The notes under the pieces were generated by a model. That model was not told the origin of the DNA, did not search any database, and saw nothing but the letters and a program-made list of their open reading frames with translations. Shown piece after piece: positions 29,911-43,409 of a DNA stretch of 64,000 bases. Source of the stretch: Alloascoidea africana (taxonomy: Eukaryota > Ascomycota > Alloascoideomycetes > Alloascoideales > Alloascoideaceae); the NCBI GenBank assembly GCA_030581615.1, contig JAKTTT010000063.1:62001-126000 (forward strand). The letters run 5' to 3'. Positions within the stretch are counted from its first letter, which is position 1. Every line of letters starts with the position of its first letter. Position numbers and translations under genes: made by a program.

Positions 29911-32900
29911 TCAAAATGAAAATGTAACACGATTCAACTCAGCAACTACCAAAACCTGTTGCACCCCATTTTTATAATCCACTTCAAACGAAACCGGTGG
30001 ATTTTTTCCTTCTTCATTAGTTGACTCCTCTTGTAACAGAGCAATTTCTGGTCTTGGAATTGGTATTTTCCCCGTTCTCAGGGGAACCATCTTGAAAGGG
30101 ATTGGTTCGAATGGCTCATTAGCAGAAAAAACACATTTCCTTTTACCAGAAACTATCCACAAGTCTTGAGAATGTTGAAGCGAAACTGTAAATATCGATT
30201 CTGGTACATCTGTATCCTTCCCGTTGCCTTTCCAGAGAGAACTAGAAACCAAGTGAAGTTTCGCCTCAATTGGATGGCCCACAATGTACTGTGGGGCCTC
30301 CTCGTACTCCAATTCTGCAACATGGTTTATTGAAATTACTGGAATTGGAACCGGAATATGAAGCTCTTTTGTAACTAATGATTCTCGCGTAGAGACGTTG
30401 GGTGGCGCCTAATAGACAGGTTAGCTAATGGTAAACATGAGAATAAAAAATTTAACATACTGAGATAAATGATCTGATGATATCTGCAACTCGGTTTCTG
30501 TTTCGTGGATGTATGTGATTCAGACTTTCATTCCAATCAATGCTAATGCCTTGACTAAATCTGATAGAGTTGGTGACTCCGTAGTTTACAAGCTCAACAC
30601 TTATCAGTTCAATCAAGGGTTTCAACAATAATAAATACTGAGATAACTCGGTATGATTTCCGAGAATTTGCTTTTCAAATGCGTTGTATAAAAGCGCAGT
30701 ACATTCGTCCTTCAACGAACGATATTTTAGGACCAGTAGCAATCCATCGTCCTCTTGAACTATATGTCCATCTTTGGGTGAGATGCGGAAAATATAAGAA
30801 GCTGGCTGTTCAGGAAATACAAGAGTTTCTGTCAGGCAACCAGTATTCGTCACTACTTTGTAATGCTCAGATTCGGATAAGGATATGCCAAGGACTCTAA
30901 GCGGCGTTGACATGTCTGCTGTGGAGACGTTGAACTTGGAAAACAGAGTAGCATCTTTAAAGATGTCTTGAACGATTACAGCAGCATCCAATGAAATGTC
31001 AATATCCGAAGAAAAAATCAGTGAGCTTTCAACTCCATCCGTTGTTGTATAGCAAACTTTGGTGCGAAGCTTTAGCGATTTGGTTGCGGCATCAACAATG
31101 TATGGAATGGAAAAAGAAATAAGCGCCCGCTCCTCAGTTTCATTATTTTGGTTAAAGCCAATTTCACCAAACGTTAGAGTCATCGTCTCTGATTCATCGT
31201 ATTCTAATGGCAACTCTTTATTATCGATATATGCGGATATGCTCTTTCCTGATAGCTCCAAGTTTTCAGTTGCACTCCAACACTGAACATATCCACTTTT
31301 AAGTGCTTTGTGCTCAACACAAGGAAACACATTCAAAACCAGTTGTTTGTGTTGCAATACTGTTATTGGAGGAGTTTTCAACTCGGCATGTAATCCAGCT
31401 AGACCTGGGTAAACACACAATTTTTCGGCTTTGAGATAATCTTCAACAAATAGCTTTGATAACTTCAGTTTGCCAATGTTGACTTGTAATGTGTATAGAC
31501 GAAATAGACCAATAATAACTTTTCTGGTAGAAAGGACAATTGTATTATTCCCAATTTCCAGTTTCTCTGAGCTATCTTGATTGATTTTGGAAAATGTGAT
31601 GATATCGTCTTCTTCGTCATTTGCAATTACTTGCAACGAAATTGAACTATACGAAAGAGGACACCTTAGCGTATTCTGAATGTCGATTTCCAGAACAAAT
31701 TCCCCGTTACCGTTACAGGAAACATACGGGGCAACCTTGAATTCAAAAAGATTAGCTATTTGATACTCAAATGGAGTTTTTTCTGACAACTCCAAAACTT
31801 CGGCCACACTCTGTTGTGTATCAATTGTGGGATTCTCCTTTGCTTGAGATAGTAATAATAAATGGGTGTTTAATAGTTCAAGCGAATGATCTCCTTCAAG
31901 CTTCAGTAAGCATTTGTAATAGATATGTAACAATGAGGAGCTAATATGCTTCCATCCGCTTTCATCGTAAATTTCAGGAGACTTTGCTAATATCTTCGTT
32001 GCTGATTCGTAATTGCCATCTTGATAGTCGAGCAGCGCCAGGTCTGTTATTAAGCTGTTAACAGTACGCACTCGTTCAGCAATTCTGAATTCTTCAATTG
32101 CGACGCTCGTGAGATGCTTAAAAGCAACATGAAACGTTTCTTCTGTTTCCAAATAACTCCTCAAATCTTCACTTTTGCTTTCATACTCGGAGGTTTTCGC
32201 ATCTTTTGTACCCAGATAAACATCCATCATATGGCCTTTTATACGCCAATTTTTGGAATATGCCATAGCTATCAATGCTGATCGCGCCATAAGCAAAAGC
32301 TCTCCTCTAGCTTCTGAAATCTCTGGTGTTGTGGTGATTTCTCCAACGTCTCTTTGAGAATCGTCTGCAACCACCGGTAACAAAGACATCTCCGATACCA
32401 ATTCCTCTATCAATATGAACTTCCAATCCAGGATCGCCAATTGGTCTTTATTGTTTACCTTGAGAAAATCTTCCATATTCGTTAAAAACGATATCAAACG
32501 GAACAAAAGCGCCGAAACATGAATTGCAGATATTGAGGGTGAAGAAGAAACCTCGCTCAAACTTCTAATTGTAGTTGCTTGGCAGTAGAATAAATACGAT
32601 TTAAACTCAAAAAGCGTTACTGTGTTGTTTAGTATTTTCAACCGTAGGTCTTGCACGTTGCTATAATTTATAAAGTTCTGGGGCACTTCATCAAAGCCAA
32701 CTTGACTCATGAAAGATATTTTCTTCTCTATATTGAAAGTCGTGATTAGTATTGAATTATTAACCATATAGTTTATGATGCTTACCATTCATCAAATGTT
32801 TGAAGTGACCCTCAAGCTCATCAAATTGAATAAGCGCATCGTCATAAAGGCTCATGTTTTGAAAAGAGTTTGCAAGTGCTTCCTTCATGGCGAAATACTT

Positions 32901-33581
32901 TCCAAAATTCCATCCAGGGATATTCATCTCTGCCTCTAGCTTTCTAATTTCGTCCTCGTATAGGGAAACACGCTGCCCGAAAGACGAGAGGAGACCGTCT
33001 TTCAGTTTCAGAGCCAGCATGCTAAGCGCTTCCTCTTTTTCTAAAGAGGTATTAACATCACATCGTATTTGTACAAAACGATCCATCTTTCCAGATCCTG
33101 AACCGTTGAAATCGGACTTGATCTTTTCCCATAGACCCATTTTGAACTTTGTCGTCTCACGTATCTTGGCACCATGTGGTACATAATGAACAAGAATCCA
33201 CTCTGTGGGATCTCGCTTAGTTTGAACTGTTCTTTTCAGCCAGTCATGAATCATCGGCCTAACTGTATTTCTATAGGTCTCGAGATCTACAACATTGATA
33301 AACATTAATTGCACATATGGATCATTTGAAATTCCGGGTATCTGGTGCATTTTCACCTGTTTGGTCGTTGGCTTTTCGGGTATGAGGTCAATATCTAGAG
33401 ACAGAATTGAGCGTAATGGTCGTGAAGGTGCTTTCCAGTGTAGGTTCTTAAGGGGAAATAGAGAACAGATATCCTTTTCGAGAAGGCTGAAGACCCCGTA
33501 AGGATCAAAATACTCCAGCTGAATCTTCCAATTCTGGTGTTGCTGTTCGGCTAGAATTGGAACATTAGCTGCTTCTGGCAT
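29911..33581 (-). CDS. TRS130: TRAPPII complex subunit Trs130 (TRAPPC10)
   Basis: Trs130 is a TRAPPII-specific subunit; the complex is the guanine exchange factor for Ypt31/32 Rab GTPases at the late Golgi. Exons: 33581-32786, 32727-30461 and 30408-29911. The introns are 58 nt (GTAAGC...ATAG) and 52 nt (GTATGT...TTAG), and the joined frame gives 1186 aa (about 1100 in S. cerevisiae). The N-terminal block (SNDPYVQLMFINVVDLETYRNTVRPMI, WILVHYVPHG, DRFVQIRCD) is typical of the TRAPPC10 family; helical repeats follow (SFQNMSLYDDALIQFDELE). The C-terminal part is beta-rich. The start is 174 bp from the divergently transcribed acidic protein gene. Confidence 0.92.
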
Positions 33582-33755
33582 TTTGGGGGTTCTTCAACAG
33601 CTGGCTAAGAAACTAGTAGAGAGCCCTAGCCAGAGATTCAGAGTCGTGGCATCCCGTTCAATATTCAGCTGGAGGCGGGAACAACACCCGTACACCCAAC
33701 CTGTCAATATCAAGAACATTGGGTGCGAAGCGAAGCAGAGGCTCTGGTATCCAAA

Positions 33756-36700
33756 ATGGATAGGAAAAGGGCCATTTTCTACTCGAATTCGGAGTTTGAT
33801 ACCCCTACTCCGGTTCCAAAAGCCATACTTGCTAAACGCAAGTTATGGGCTACGCCTATACGCCAGACACCGCTGAGAAGATTGCTAGAGGGTTCTGTGC
33901 AGGGGAAAGAGAGTTTAGTGGGTACAAAAGGGAATAGTTGGAGCAGTTTGAACGGGCAGCATGACAATAAAGCAGATGAAATGGTCAAATGGATATCAGA
34001 CCTGAAAAGCAGAGCACAGAGTACCTTAAACAAGTCTCGACAAAGAGATGCTGAGCTAGAGGAAGAAATTGGCAGACTGAGAAAGACGCAAACATATCTG
34101 AACACCCCTCGATATGAAGAGTTTGAAAAACTTGGTAATCTACTTTCTAGTTCTTACGAGCAAACTCCAAGCAACAACCTTGACAGTGATCATTACCGTC
34201 GAGTTATTAAACCATTCGATGAACGAATATCCAAGAGAGCTCGAACTGATGATTCAGTGTGTATTCAAAAAGTACTGGTAAATTCTTTTGTTCATCATCT
34301 AACCGACAAATTCCTTTTTAGATTATTCGTGGAAGTAGTACACCTAGCGAGAATACAGGTTATCAAAGTAATGAGCATGGTTTTCCTACAGCCTGGATGA
34401 ACGAGAACAATGTTAGCAATAGTCAACTGGAAAAGGGCAGGTTTTCTGCGTCTTCGGAATACCAGTACTCGGAGTCTGAAGAGCAGCGTATTGCATCGTT
34501 TTATGAAGCTCAAAGTGCAAATGAGAAGGAAGTTTCACAAGGAGACAATGGAAATGGAGACTCATATGACTATCGATCTGCTAATGAAGACGAAGTACCG
34601 GCAGTTTCCCACCCTCTTAACGAGCCGCATCTTCCTAACTATGTGGGGCGTTCTTGGAATACGGTGAATGACAAGTTGGTAAAGCAGTATAATAATGTAC
34701 CCAATCTAAGCATAGAGGGAAGCCGGTTATCAAATGAGGTGGTGCAAGACGATTCCTCGAGAGTGGAACAGGTAGACCATAATGAAGAAACAAACGGTTC
34801 GCAGATCGAGTATTCCGCGAATAATACCTTACAATCAGAACGGCCTGTGGAAACGACATTTAGATCAGAACAGGATTATGCTGATGATGAATTTTCAAGC
34901 TCTAGTTTTTCAGAGGCTAATTTTGTGCCAGCTCAAGGGAGAACGAGCAACGATCTTATGAGCAGGAGCGGTGCTGAGAGCTCTTCTGTTGAAAAGAGAT
35001 TTGATTTTAGTTCAGATGGAGAAAGTACTCGAGATGTGTTTTCAAACAAAAATTGGGAACAAGAGAATGAAAGAAGCTCTCCCGATAAAGATGAAGTAGG
35101 AGGAGCCAAACTGGATAATTTGCCAAGCAATGCCAGTAGACAAGATATGACAGAAAATTTCCCTAACAATGGAGAGGACGAAGCAGAGCTATCTGATGGT
35201 ATAATAGCAGAAGCTGAGAGGGCTTATCAAAAGCTTGTGGAAACCAGTAGTGTCGACGGGAATGATATGTACTACGAGAGCTCTTCTTATTACGACGAAT
35301 CTACCGAACAACAAGTTACTAGAATCCACAACGAAAGCGCTAATATGGAACACGAGTCTATAAATCATGGAAGAGAAGATCAGGAACTATCTGTAAATGA
35401 AGATACCAAACTCGGGCCAGATGACACTGCCGAAAGATTGGCAATTGTCCAGAAAGCGATAACAGCTTTGCCAACTCAAGAAAACAAGGAAAGGTTATTG
35501 GAGAGTAAAGATTTTGGTAGTATTCAAGGGCCAGAAACAATTAATAATGAACAGACCAATGATGTCGGATCCAAAGCGGTTGTTGCTACTGATGATGAAC
35601 GTGGTTTAGAGGAATCGCTGTCCGCAGAAGTGGGATCAACTGTACTTGAACATACAGAAGAAATAAATATGCTCTATGAAGAATATCAAGAATCTAGAGT
35701 TGAGAATGGTCCTACAACAAGTAATATTAGGCAAGGCGAACCTGGAGAAGCACCATTGACCACCAGATCAGAACCTCGCAAGGAATCTGAAGATGAGAAA
35801 TCTGGGGGAAGTTCAACAGAAATTATCACTGTATCTTTTCAAAATCCCCCCACTAACCCGAATGAAGAGACCTCAAATAATAGAGCTGGTCTAGATGGAA
35901 ATTTGTCTGATTTGGAACAAAACGGAAACAGTTTTAAGCAGGAGGAGCAAGAGGGACGTGACTTGAATAGCACAGAAAATGGAAACGTGCTTGATAAACA
36001 AGCAAGTTCTCTAGACGACGAAGATATGGAAGATGTGGAAGAGAGTCATGCAAGTATTGAAAGTTTGGGAAAGATAACGCTACCCCCCAGATTTACTCTA
36101 ACAACTGCAAACAATAATTCTGATGATTCTGGAAGCTCTGAAGAGTACATGATTGGCAGAAGCACCCCTCGTTTTTCACCGGTCAATGCAGAAGAATCTA
36201 TGGATGAAGAACCCGAACATGGACAGACAGTAGATGAGAGTTTTGGGGATTTGGTGCCATCTTGGGGGACTCGTATTCTTCATGACCTGTCACAAAATGA
36301 TATCGGAGCTGATGAAAGTTTTATTGTGCAGAGTCAACATTCTGAAAAAGATTCTTCACAAGAGTTGGAGAATGATTTTATGAAAGGTGTTGAACGAAAA
36401 ATTCCTAATCAACATTCACTTAGAACTCCAATAGACGAACCAAAGGAACCAGACCAGGTTGTTTCTTCTCCTGGTTCTGCCGATGGTATAGATCTGGTTC
36501 ATTTCCAAGACAACAGAGATGCGGGAAACGAAAGCGTTGAGGTAATGGAAGCAGAACGGGATCGAGCCGATCCGAAGGAAGCCGAAGACCAGGAACAATT
36601 TAGAAACCAAGATACAATAGAAAAGAATGGCTACGCTGATGGTGAATCAAATGGCGCTGATTCCGTGGACATAATTCTCCAAAATGCTGAAAGACAAGAA

Positions 36701-39058
36701 ATTGAAGAGGAAAATGAAAAGAGTCAAGAGCAAGTTGAGGATGTTACTGAGACTGAAAAATTGGATTCACCTACTGATGTGATGATTCACAACTCTGAAC
36801 AAATTTTTCCCGATGACTTATACAAGAACGAGTCGCTAAAAGAACCTGAAAGTCCACATGTTGATGAGCCGCGTGCATCTGCTTTCAACAAGGACTTGGA
36901 ACCTGTTGAGCACTTGGATGAACACATTGAGGAAGAAATCGGCCAATCTGAAAAAAGTGAAGAGAAAGCTAATTCACAGGAGAATCTTGATAAGGACTTG
37001 AATGATACAGTGAACACTACCGAAACGATTTTGGAAAATGTATCAGATGAAGCAAAACCTGACTCAAAAGAGTCTGATAATGACGGGGTTAAGGATGATA
37101 TCTCTTCTCCTCAATTTAAATCAAATTTACTTACTGATGAAACGAATAATTTTGTTGAATCAACAAAGGACGAGGAAAATTCTTCTAACTTGGGAAATGA
37201 GCATGATGAGATTGACGAAATAGAAAAGAATATACTCGGTAGCGTTGAGGTTCACGGTATGATAGAAAAGGATAATATTGGCGTCCCTAACAAGTCTAAT
37301 GAGGCTTCAGAGGTCAATGAAAGAGATACTTCTTCGCCAAAAGAGAACAGGAACAATACAGAGGACGGTTTGGACAGCTATGTATCATATGATGGCTCTC
37401 TCGTTGATCAAACCACCATTGACATATCAGGGATAAATGGACAGTTTAATGGAGAACAAATCCATCATCTTCTGCTGCGAGACAAAACTCCAGCTAGATG
37501 GTGGAACAACAATAATCAAGCACCACGTTCTGGGTCTAACTCAGAATCTTCAGAGAGGAAAACCGACACAGACGATGAAATTGAGCTCGTTCAACAGGTG
37601 TTTTCTGAAGGTGAAAAAGAAGAGTTGGAGGAAGAAAATGCTTTGGATGATGCGACTGAAAAACGGGATTCATCTCCATCCATTCGTTTATCGGAAAATG
37701 ATGATACTATTCGTATGGATGCAAAGGAAGGTATGCAAGAGACTGTTGCCAACGATACAGATAACGAAGATTTGTCCCAGGAGAAGGTGATAGTTGACAT
37801 GAAAGTAGATGACCAAAACACAGAGGCACAACCCCAGCCCAGCCTTCTCAAGGAGGATGAGAAAGACGCTTTTAATAAGTTCATGCCATCTATTGCATTA
37901 AATGGCAAGGAGATGGAGGATGAACATGACAGTCTCAAATCTGATAATGTTGCCGATGTAGAAGAAAGCTTTGAGGAACAGAACACTGCTCCAGATTCAG
38001 AGGCAATCAATAGAAACCAGGTTCTCGGTTTGAAAGATCAAAATGTTGGTCAAGTGGAGCAACTGCACGAGACTATAGGTGACCTTGACAAGGATCAAGG
38101 CGACAACTTAGAGACTCAGATCATGGATAAAGGTAGTCTTGAAAAGAGTAATGAAAATCCAGAGGAGTCGGACTTTTCTCCAGAGTTTACAAACTTTGCT
38201 GAAGATCATTTTACAGGAGGAGATGGTGGAAATGACGATTCAAAAGCCTTGACTCTTACCAATTTGTCAAAGCCTCCAAAATATGAACTGTTGAGCCATC
38301 CTGCAAAACTAACGAGACAGACGTCTTTACAAGTAGAACTGATGAGATCGCCATCAGTTGAGAATGATCACAGGGAATTGGCATCCAGTCCAGTGTATGC
38401 AAGCTCGATTGAAAAAGAACGAACTAGGCGGAAAAGCAATCGACGACGCACCCGCAAAAGCAAAGGGATGACTTTTAGTCGGTCTAGAATGACTAAAGAA
38501 GAGCGAGCAAACCACCTACCGATTGTTTTGCGTAGTGGTAGGGTCGTTGGTGGTCCTGAAGATCATACCTACTTGAGAGCAGAACTGGAGCAGGAAAATG
38601 GGAGACGTCGGGGTTTCGAGCGTCAAAGTGTTGATGTTATGGTGGGAAATGGTGGGCATTCTAGGAATTTGTCTGCTGGATCCGTGGCTTCGTTTAGGTC
38701 CGATGGATATGAGTATGAGACCAGACCAGGTAATGGGGGCCATGACCAGCCTGATAACGAGAATTCTAGAGATCGGAATCAGATAAACCTCTACCAGGCA
38801 GGGCCTAAGAGTGAGACTAGTGTTGATACAGAACGGGCATCATCGCTTCCACCCGCTAGATCTAGTTTCACTTCGACACCAAGCGAGAAAGAGGGCAAGT
38901 TGGCCGCTTTTAGTTCTGGATTCTGGGAAATGCCGGTACAAAGCATTATTGACAAGTTTACACCTTTTAGAAAGAGGAAAAGGAACCAAGAGAGCGATGC
39001 TGAGAGAAGTGGTTCTCCAAGAAAGCGAAAACAGACTGAAGACAACGATGGAGTTTAA
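33756..39058 (+). CDS. Very large acidic nuclear-type protein of unknown family
   Basis: Exon 1 (33756-34277) and exon 2 (34322-39058) join in phase 0 across a 44-nt intron (GTAAAT, CTAAC, TTTTTAG), giving 1752 aa. Residues 1-50 hold TP-rich motifs (TPTPVPKAILAKRKLWATP, RQTPLRRLL). A predicted coiled coil covers about 85-125 (LNKSRQRDAELEEEIGRL). About 1350 residues of Glu/Asp/Ser/Asn-rich low complexity follow. A strongly basic segment lies near residue 1540 (RRKSNRRRTRKSKG). The end has a short amphipathic piece and two basic clusters (FWEMPVQSIIDKFTPFRKRK, PRKRK), probably nuclear localisation signals. Size and composition recall S. cerevisiae Esc1, an acidic inner-nuclear-periphery protein, but no sequence identity supports that. 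Confidence 0.75.
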
Positions 39059-39292
39059 CCTCATGATACCACATTTTATTTTTTTTGTTACCGAGTTATT
39101 GCTTTTGTTAGCTAATGAAATGCATTCTTTTTATATATACAGTATGTACATCTTTGCTTTGTCATTTTTGCATTTCAGGAGGTAATTACATTTGTTCGTT
39201 GAGATATGCTCATTAAACATTATTCATGGAAAAAAAAAATACAAATTTACACATCATCTTTAAGAAAAAAAAAGCATCAATCACAAGACTCT

Positions 39293-40012
39293 TCAAGTAT
39301 TTTTGGACAGAATTAAGGTCAAATCGTGCAATTCTGATTCTGGAGCGTTTGATTTCCCCAGTTTACATTTGCCAGGGCCATAATCCGAGAAGCCGATTTT
39401 GGCAAAGTATGGAACTAGTTTTTGTTCACTTAGTAGAACGAGTTTTTCAGCAGCGCTCACGGCAGTAAGCTTTTGGATATAATCGCGGAATATGAAAATT
39501 CCCAATCTTCGGCGCCGGTACTCCGGATCAATTGCTAAGGATTGGATTCCAATATTGGCACCACCTTCACAATGTCCAATGGTACAATCAGTCTGCTTGT
39601 AGGAGCCGTTTTGGTCGAGATCTGGGATCTTCAAAGCGTCGTCTGTTATTACCTCAGTACGTATCTTTGCCGCCAAAATGTGCCCTATCAGTTGTTCTCC
39701 ATCGACGACTTTCCGAGGCCAGGCTCTATCGTATTGGTCCTCTCCTTCCTCGTTTGTGTTTGTCCTTTCTTCAAAAGTGTAACATCTGATGAAGATTCCT
39801 GTGGTTAGCTCAGGACACGTTTTTAACAGATATCGAATCTTATCCTTGGAACAACGGAAGTTGGGCTCAAAACACGATTCTTCTAGCTTTACACACTGGT
39901 CTAGATCACTTAGTAGAAGTGGTCTCGTGAAGGCATGATCTGGTAGATCTGGCTGGAAGTTTCGAAACGAGTGGGACGAAAACCCACCGTCAGAGCCATA
40001 CATAGACTGCAT
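39293..40012 (-). CDS. PAA1: Polyamine/arylalkylamine N-acetyltransferase (Paa1-like, GNAT)
   Basis: A 239-aa GNAT enzyme. Paa1 of S. cerevisiae (AANAT family) acetylates polyamines and arylalkylamines with acetyl-CoA. Matching blocks are TRPLLLSDLDQCVKLEESCF, the LLKTCPELTTGIFIR segment, LIGHILAAKI and the acetyl-CoA-binding motif IGIQSLAIDPEYRRRRLGIF. The segments DYIQKL, KLVLLSEQKLVPYF and KIGFSDYG follow. The protein is longer than the 191-aa S. cerevisiae enzyme owing to an N-terminal extension and acidic inserts (TNTNEEGEDQYD). The start at 40012 is preceded by an A-run. It converges with the large acidic gene (234 bp) and faces a 4-kb gene-free stretch upstream. Confidence 0.9.
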   Translation of the reverse strand: MQSMYGSDGGFSSHSFRNFQPDLPDHAFTRPLLLSDLDQCVKLEESCFEPNFRCSKDKIRYLLKTCPELTTGIFIRCYTFEERTNTNEEGEDQYDRAWPRKVVDGEQLIGHILAAKIRTEVITDDALKIPDLDQNGSYKQTDCTIGHCEGGANIGIQSLAIDPEYRRRRLGIFIFRDYIQKLTAVSAAEKLVLLSEQKLVPYFAKIGFSDYGPGKCKLGKSNAPESELHDLTLILSKNT

Positions 40013-41521
40013 TTTTTTGGTAATCTTCGTGATGAAGTGTTTTCGAAGAACTAGATGAGTCTATAAATCTTATCCGAATGTGCAACAAGAAAGTAAAGAA
40101 AAAGAGAAGATCCAAACGTATCGGTTAATCTTTTTTTTTTAGGATTTCTTGATACCTTCGATTTTCGCTTCGCTCGGGGGTGGACGGGTGGAGGATTTTG
40201 GACTCCTCGCAAAGCGCTGTGTGCTGTTGTTCACCGAGGCTGCAAACTAGAAAAAGCTGTGTTCGATTTAATAATGGCTCTGCGACACCGCAAATTAGAG
40301 TAGAGCTGAAAACTGTTAAAATGATTATGAGATAAGAGGGATATTGTGGAGATAATAATATAAAGGAAAGGTGGGGGGAAAAAGAAGGAATCCTGGTCGA
40401 GTCCTCTAGTTTCTCCTCTCGGGGCTTCGGGTTTAACAGGCTGGACATTTTTTTTTGTTTACATTTATGTATCAGATGTAGAAAAATGGGAGGGTTGGAA
40501 GTTGGAAAATGGGGAGCGAGGGGGTGTATTGTAATTCTTGACGTTTGAGCTTCGAGAATATATGTCAGAGGTGTTGAAAACCCCTCCGAGAAGCAATAGA
40601 GCGCGTTTTTTTGTCTCTTAAATGTTGGGGAATTGAGAATTATGTGAGAAATGTAATTAAAGTGAGAACAAGAAGCTAAGCTAATTTATTCCTTTTCTGC
40701 ACCGCCATTGAGCGAAGTAAAGGTAGAGGTAGAGGCAGAAATTAATTTTGCTTCTTGTTGTAGTATCACATTTTTAGACCTGCAAAAATAGATAGAGAGA
40801 TAGTGGGATCAGCACCAGGAGATACACAGGAATTGTTTGTCATACCCAAGTAGATGAGCAGCCCGGTTCTATTACATTTGTAAAACGTCGCAAAGGCAAG
40901 TATTGCTCATACATGTTCCCAGGATGTAGAAGAACAGTAAATAAGGAGCTCAGGTGGCAAGCACGAGCAGAAATTACTTTAGATACACATTTTTTTTTAC
41001 AGCATGTTGGTGATCGCAACCATTCAATTTATATTATCTGTTGTCATTATCTAATCTCCTGCTCCCAGTGTGAATACCGGTGTGTATTGAATTCGCTTTG
41101 CAATTGCAATTGCAATTGCCATTGCAGTTCAAGGAGGCGAACGAGAGAATGGTCGAGAAAGTAAATTGGCCCTAGATATGAATCGAAAGGGCTCAAGTTT
41201 TTTGCATAGTACTAGCACATGGAAATTGAAACAAGACAAGTGAATGCTTCAGAGAAGCAATCTTCTGCACTTGTCGATCCAGATGGCGACAGGAAAATTG
41301 ATACAAAACCAAAAGTGTTGTAGCTTCTTTTGATCTTGTGCTTGATGGTCTATTATGATCCAAAAAGGGTGGTTTATAATATACAGCATCTCTTGCATGT
41401 TGTAAATATAAAAAGATCGCCCCCTTCTTCTCGCGTATCTCTCGTCTGGAGGTTATTTGAGATTAAAGCAGCGATCGGTGCATACATTATGGCCGAACCG
41501 AGGCCATCTGATTGCACTCAG

Positions 41522-41597
41522 GTGTCTTTGGAACCGTCCGTTATCAGAGCCTCCGTGGCTCTTGCTCGTGGCTCGATCTGGAGGGTTCCAAAGACAC
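41522..41597. repeat. Inverted repeat, 14-bp perfect (17 of 18) stem
   Basis: GTGTCTTTGGAACC (41522-41535) and GGTTCCAAAGACAC (41584-41597) are exact complements; after one mismatch the match continues for three bases. The intervening DNA is GC-rich. A smaller hairpin, ATGGCC...GGCCAT, lies just upstream at about 41488-41506. Confidence 0.8.
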
Positions 41598-42610
41598 AGT
41601 CTCGGCGTTTCAGCACTCGCGCCTCCGCGCCGTGTGTGAAGAACGAGAACGAGGACGAGGACCAAAAGGGACCAGAGAGAATATTATTCGGGTATTAGAA
41701 CCATGATCTGGTCTGATCCCTCCAGCCATGGTGGCCGGAGCCTCCATGGAAAGCTGAGGCTGCAGAGCGCCCGGCCCCGGCCAACCACGGTGCCAGATCA
41801 ATACTTTGCAGTGCACAGGCATTCGACTTCATGTAGAGGGCGGCGGTTCGAAAACTCCACAGGGCACAATCTCTCTTTTTTTAATTTTTTTTGGTCTGCT
41901 TTCAGTATTCGCTTTGCCGTTGTTTGTTTGGTTATTGGCATTACCAGGTTCGGCGTTAGTACTAATCTACAAAAGCACAGCTGGTTTGAGTTTGTGCTGG
42001 GTGGTATATGCAGTAACTGTATCATTAGATCTTTCGTACCATATATGGGAATAGTCTCCCACCTGCCAAAGAGAGAAAGGCGATACATATCACGCCTAGA
42101 TATCTTTATTGATAGCGATTATGACGATGATGATGATGATGATGGCATATAGTAATAAAGAACAGAAAGTGGGTCTTATTGTTCCAAAACAACGTGCAAC
42201 AAATAAGAATATGCAGTAAGGCTATCTAGACAGATTCATTACAGGCAATTTCAGGACTTGATAGATGAAAGCAGAAACTTGTCTACGCTTTTCGGCCTTC
42301 GAGCTGTTCTGGAAATGGCGAGATTCCTTCAGCTGCCACGCCATGATGGTGAGAAAGGTAATGATGGTGGGGGTGGCAAGCACCCAACGGTTATCAAACA
42401 CGAGAAAAGCGATCATCGTCATCATCGTCCCACTCTGGCATCGAGAAATCATGGTTCCAAGACTGGGAGGGAACTTGGAACAAGAGCCTAGAACAGAGCG
42501 GCGTGTGTGTCTCGCATCGCTACACAACATGGCACAACAAACGAGCAGGCCCATTTTTTGGCAGGTTCTGGTTGGATGTCTGGGCATTGTCGATGACCAT
42601 GTCCTGCGTC

Positions 42611-42630
42611 AGACCAGACCAGACCAGACC
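42611..42630 (+). repeat. (AGACC)4 microsatellite
   Basis: Four tandem AGACC units in the 4-kb intergenic region. Confidence 0.8.
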
Positions 42631-43383
42631 AGTGAGGGCTTTCGTTCATTTTTGCTTGCAACTGGCAGCCAACTGTTCACCTTTTTTTGCTAAAAGCATT
42701 TTTTGTACCTTGGCTGTTGCGTCCAAGGAATTTTTCCTTCTGTTTGAAACCTGTCCTAGGTCCAGAAAAATTAAGACGGTGTGTATATGATAGACAAGAA
42801 TCTGGGGAAGCTTGGGATGTGGACATTAGCTCATCACCACAATGACAATGGAAATGGGTTTACATTACACATGCTCTTTTTTGAGCTTTTTCGTAGTTTC
42901 TCTTCCATTTTAGACTCATTATTATAGCCTATTTGTGTCATATCCATAGGATAGGCAGTGTTTCATTAATTCTAGAACTAGCGCCTGCTCTACTTGGCAA
43001 AACAAAGCTGAATCTGAGCTGGACCGGGCTGAGATGAGCCAGGCGAGAAAATGATTCCTACAGTGATCTCCAATACATACTGCCATCGCGTCTGGCTGGG
43101 ACATTCCTCTGTGATCGAAACGCTCCGGCTGCGCAAGAACACATCATTCAGCCATGCCGGATTCTCGTTTATCGCCGTCGCCCGGGCATGTTGCAACGCT
43201 TTTTTGCCATCGCTCTCTCCATTGCGCCCAGCTCCTGCTCTCTGGCTTGTGCCTCTGGAATGGGAGACACGCGCACGCATCTTGTGTGCTGGCTGGGGCA
43301 GTCTTTGGTTCGCGGGAGCAGAGATCATGTGGGCCAGATGGAGAAAACATGAGGTTGCAGCTGCTGCCGGCACGTATTTTTTG

Positions 43384-43409
43384 TTTGATTTGATTTGATT
43401 TGATTTGAT
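43384..43409 (+). repeat. (TTGAT)5 microsatellite
   Basis: About five TTGAT pentamers in the GC-rich block upstream of the DDI1-like gene. Confidence 0.8.

Noticed and set aside
40125-40448. 107-codon minus-strand frame upstream of PAA1
   Set aside because: Low complexity, lies where the PAA1 promoter should be and resembles no family.
41806-42054. Hydrophobic plus-strand frame with two possible membrane segments
   Set aside because: Starts in GC-rich repeat-like DNA with no similarity; hydrophobicity follows from T-rich sequence. No convincing splice partners.
42222-42587. Minus-strand frame with a hydrophobic stretch (VLATPTIITFLTIMAW)
   Set aside because: The upstream half is cysteine/arginine noise and the segment does not match any small membrane protein I know. 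It would need RNA support.
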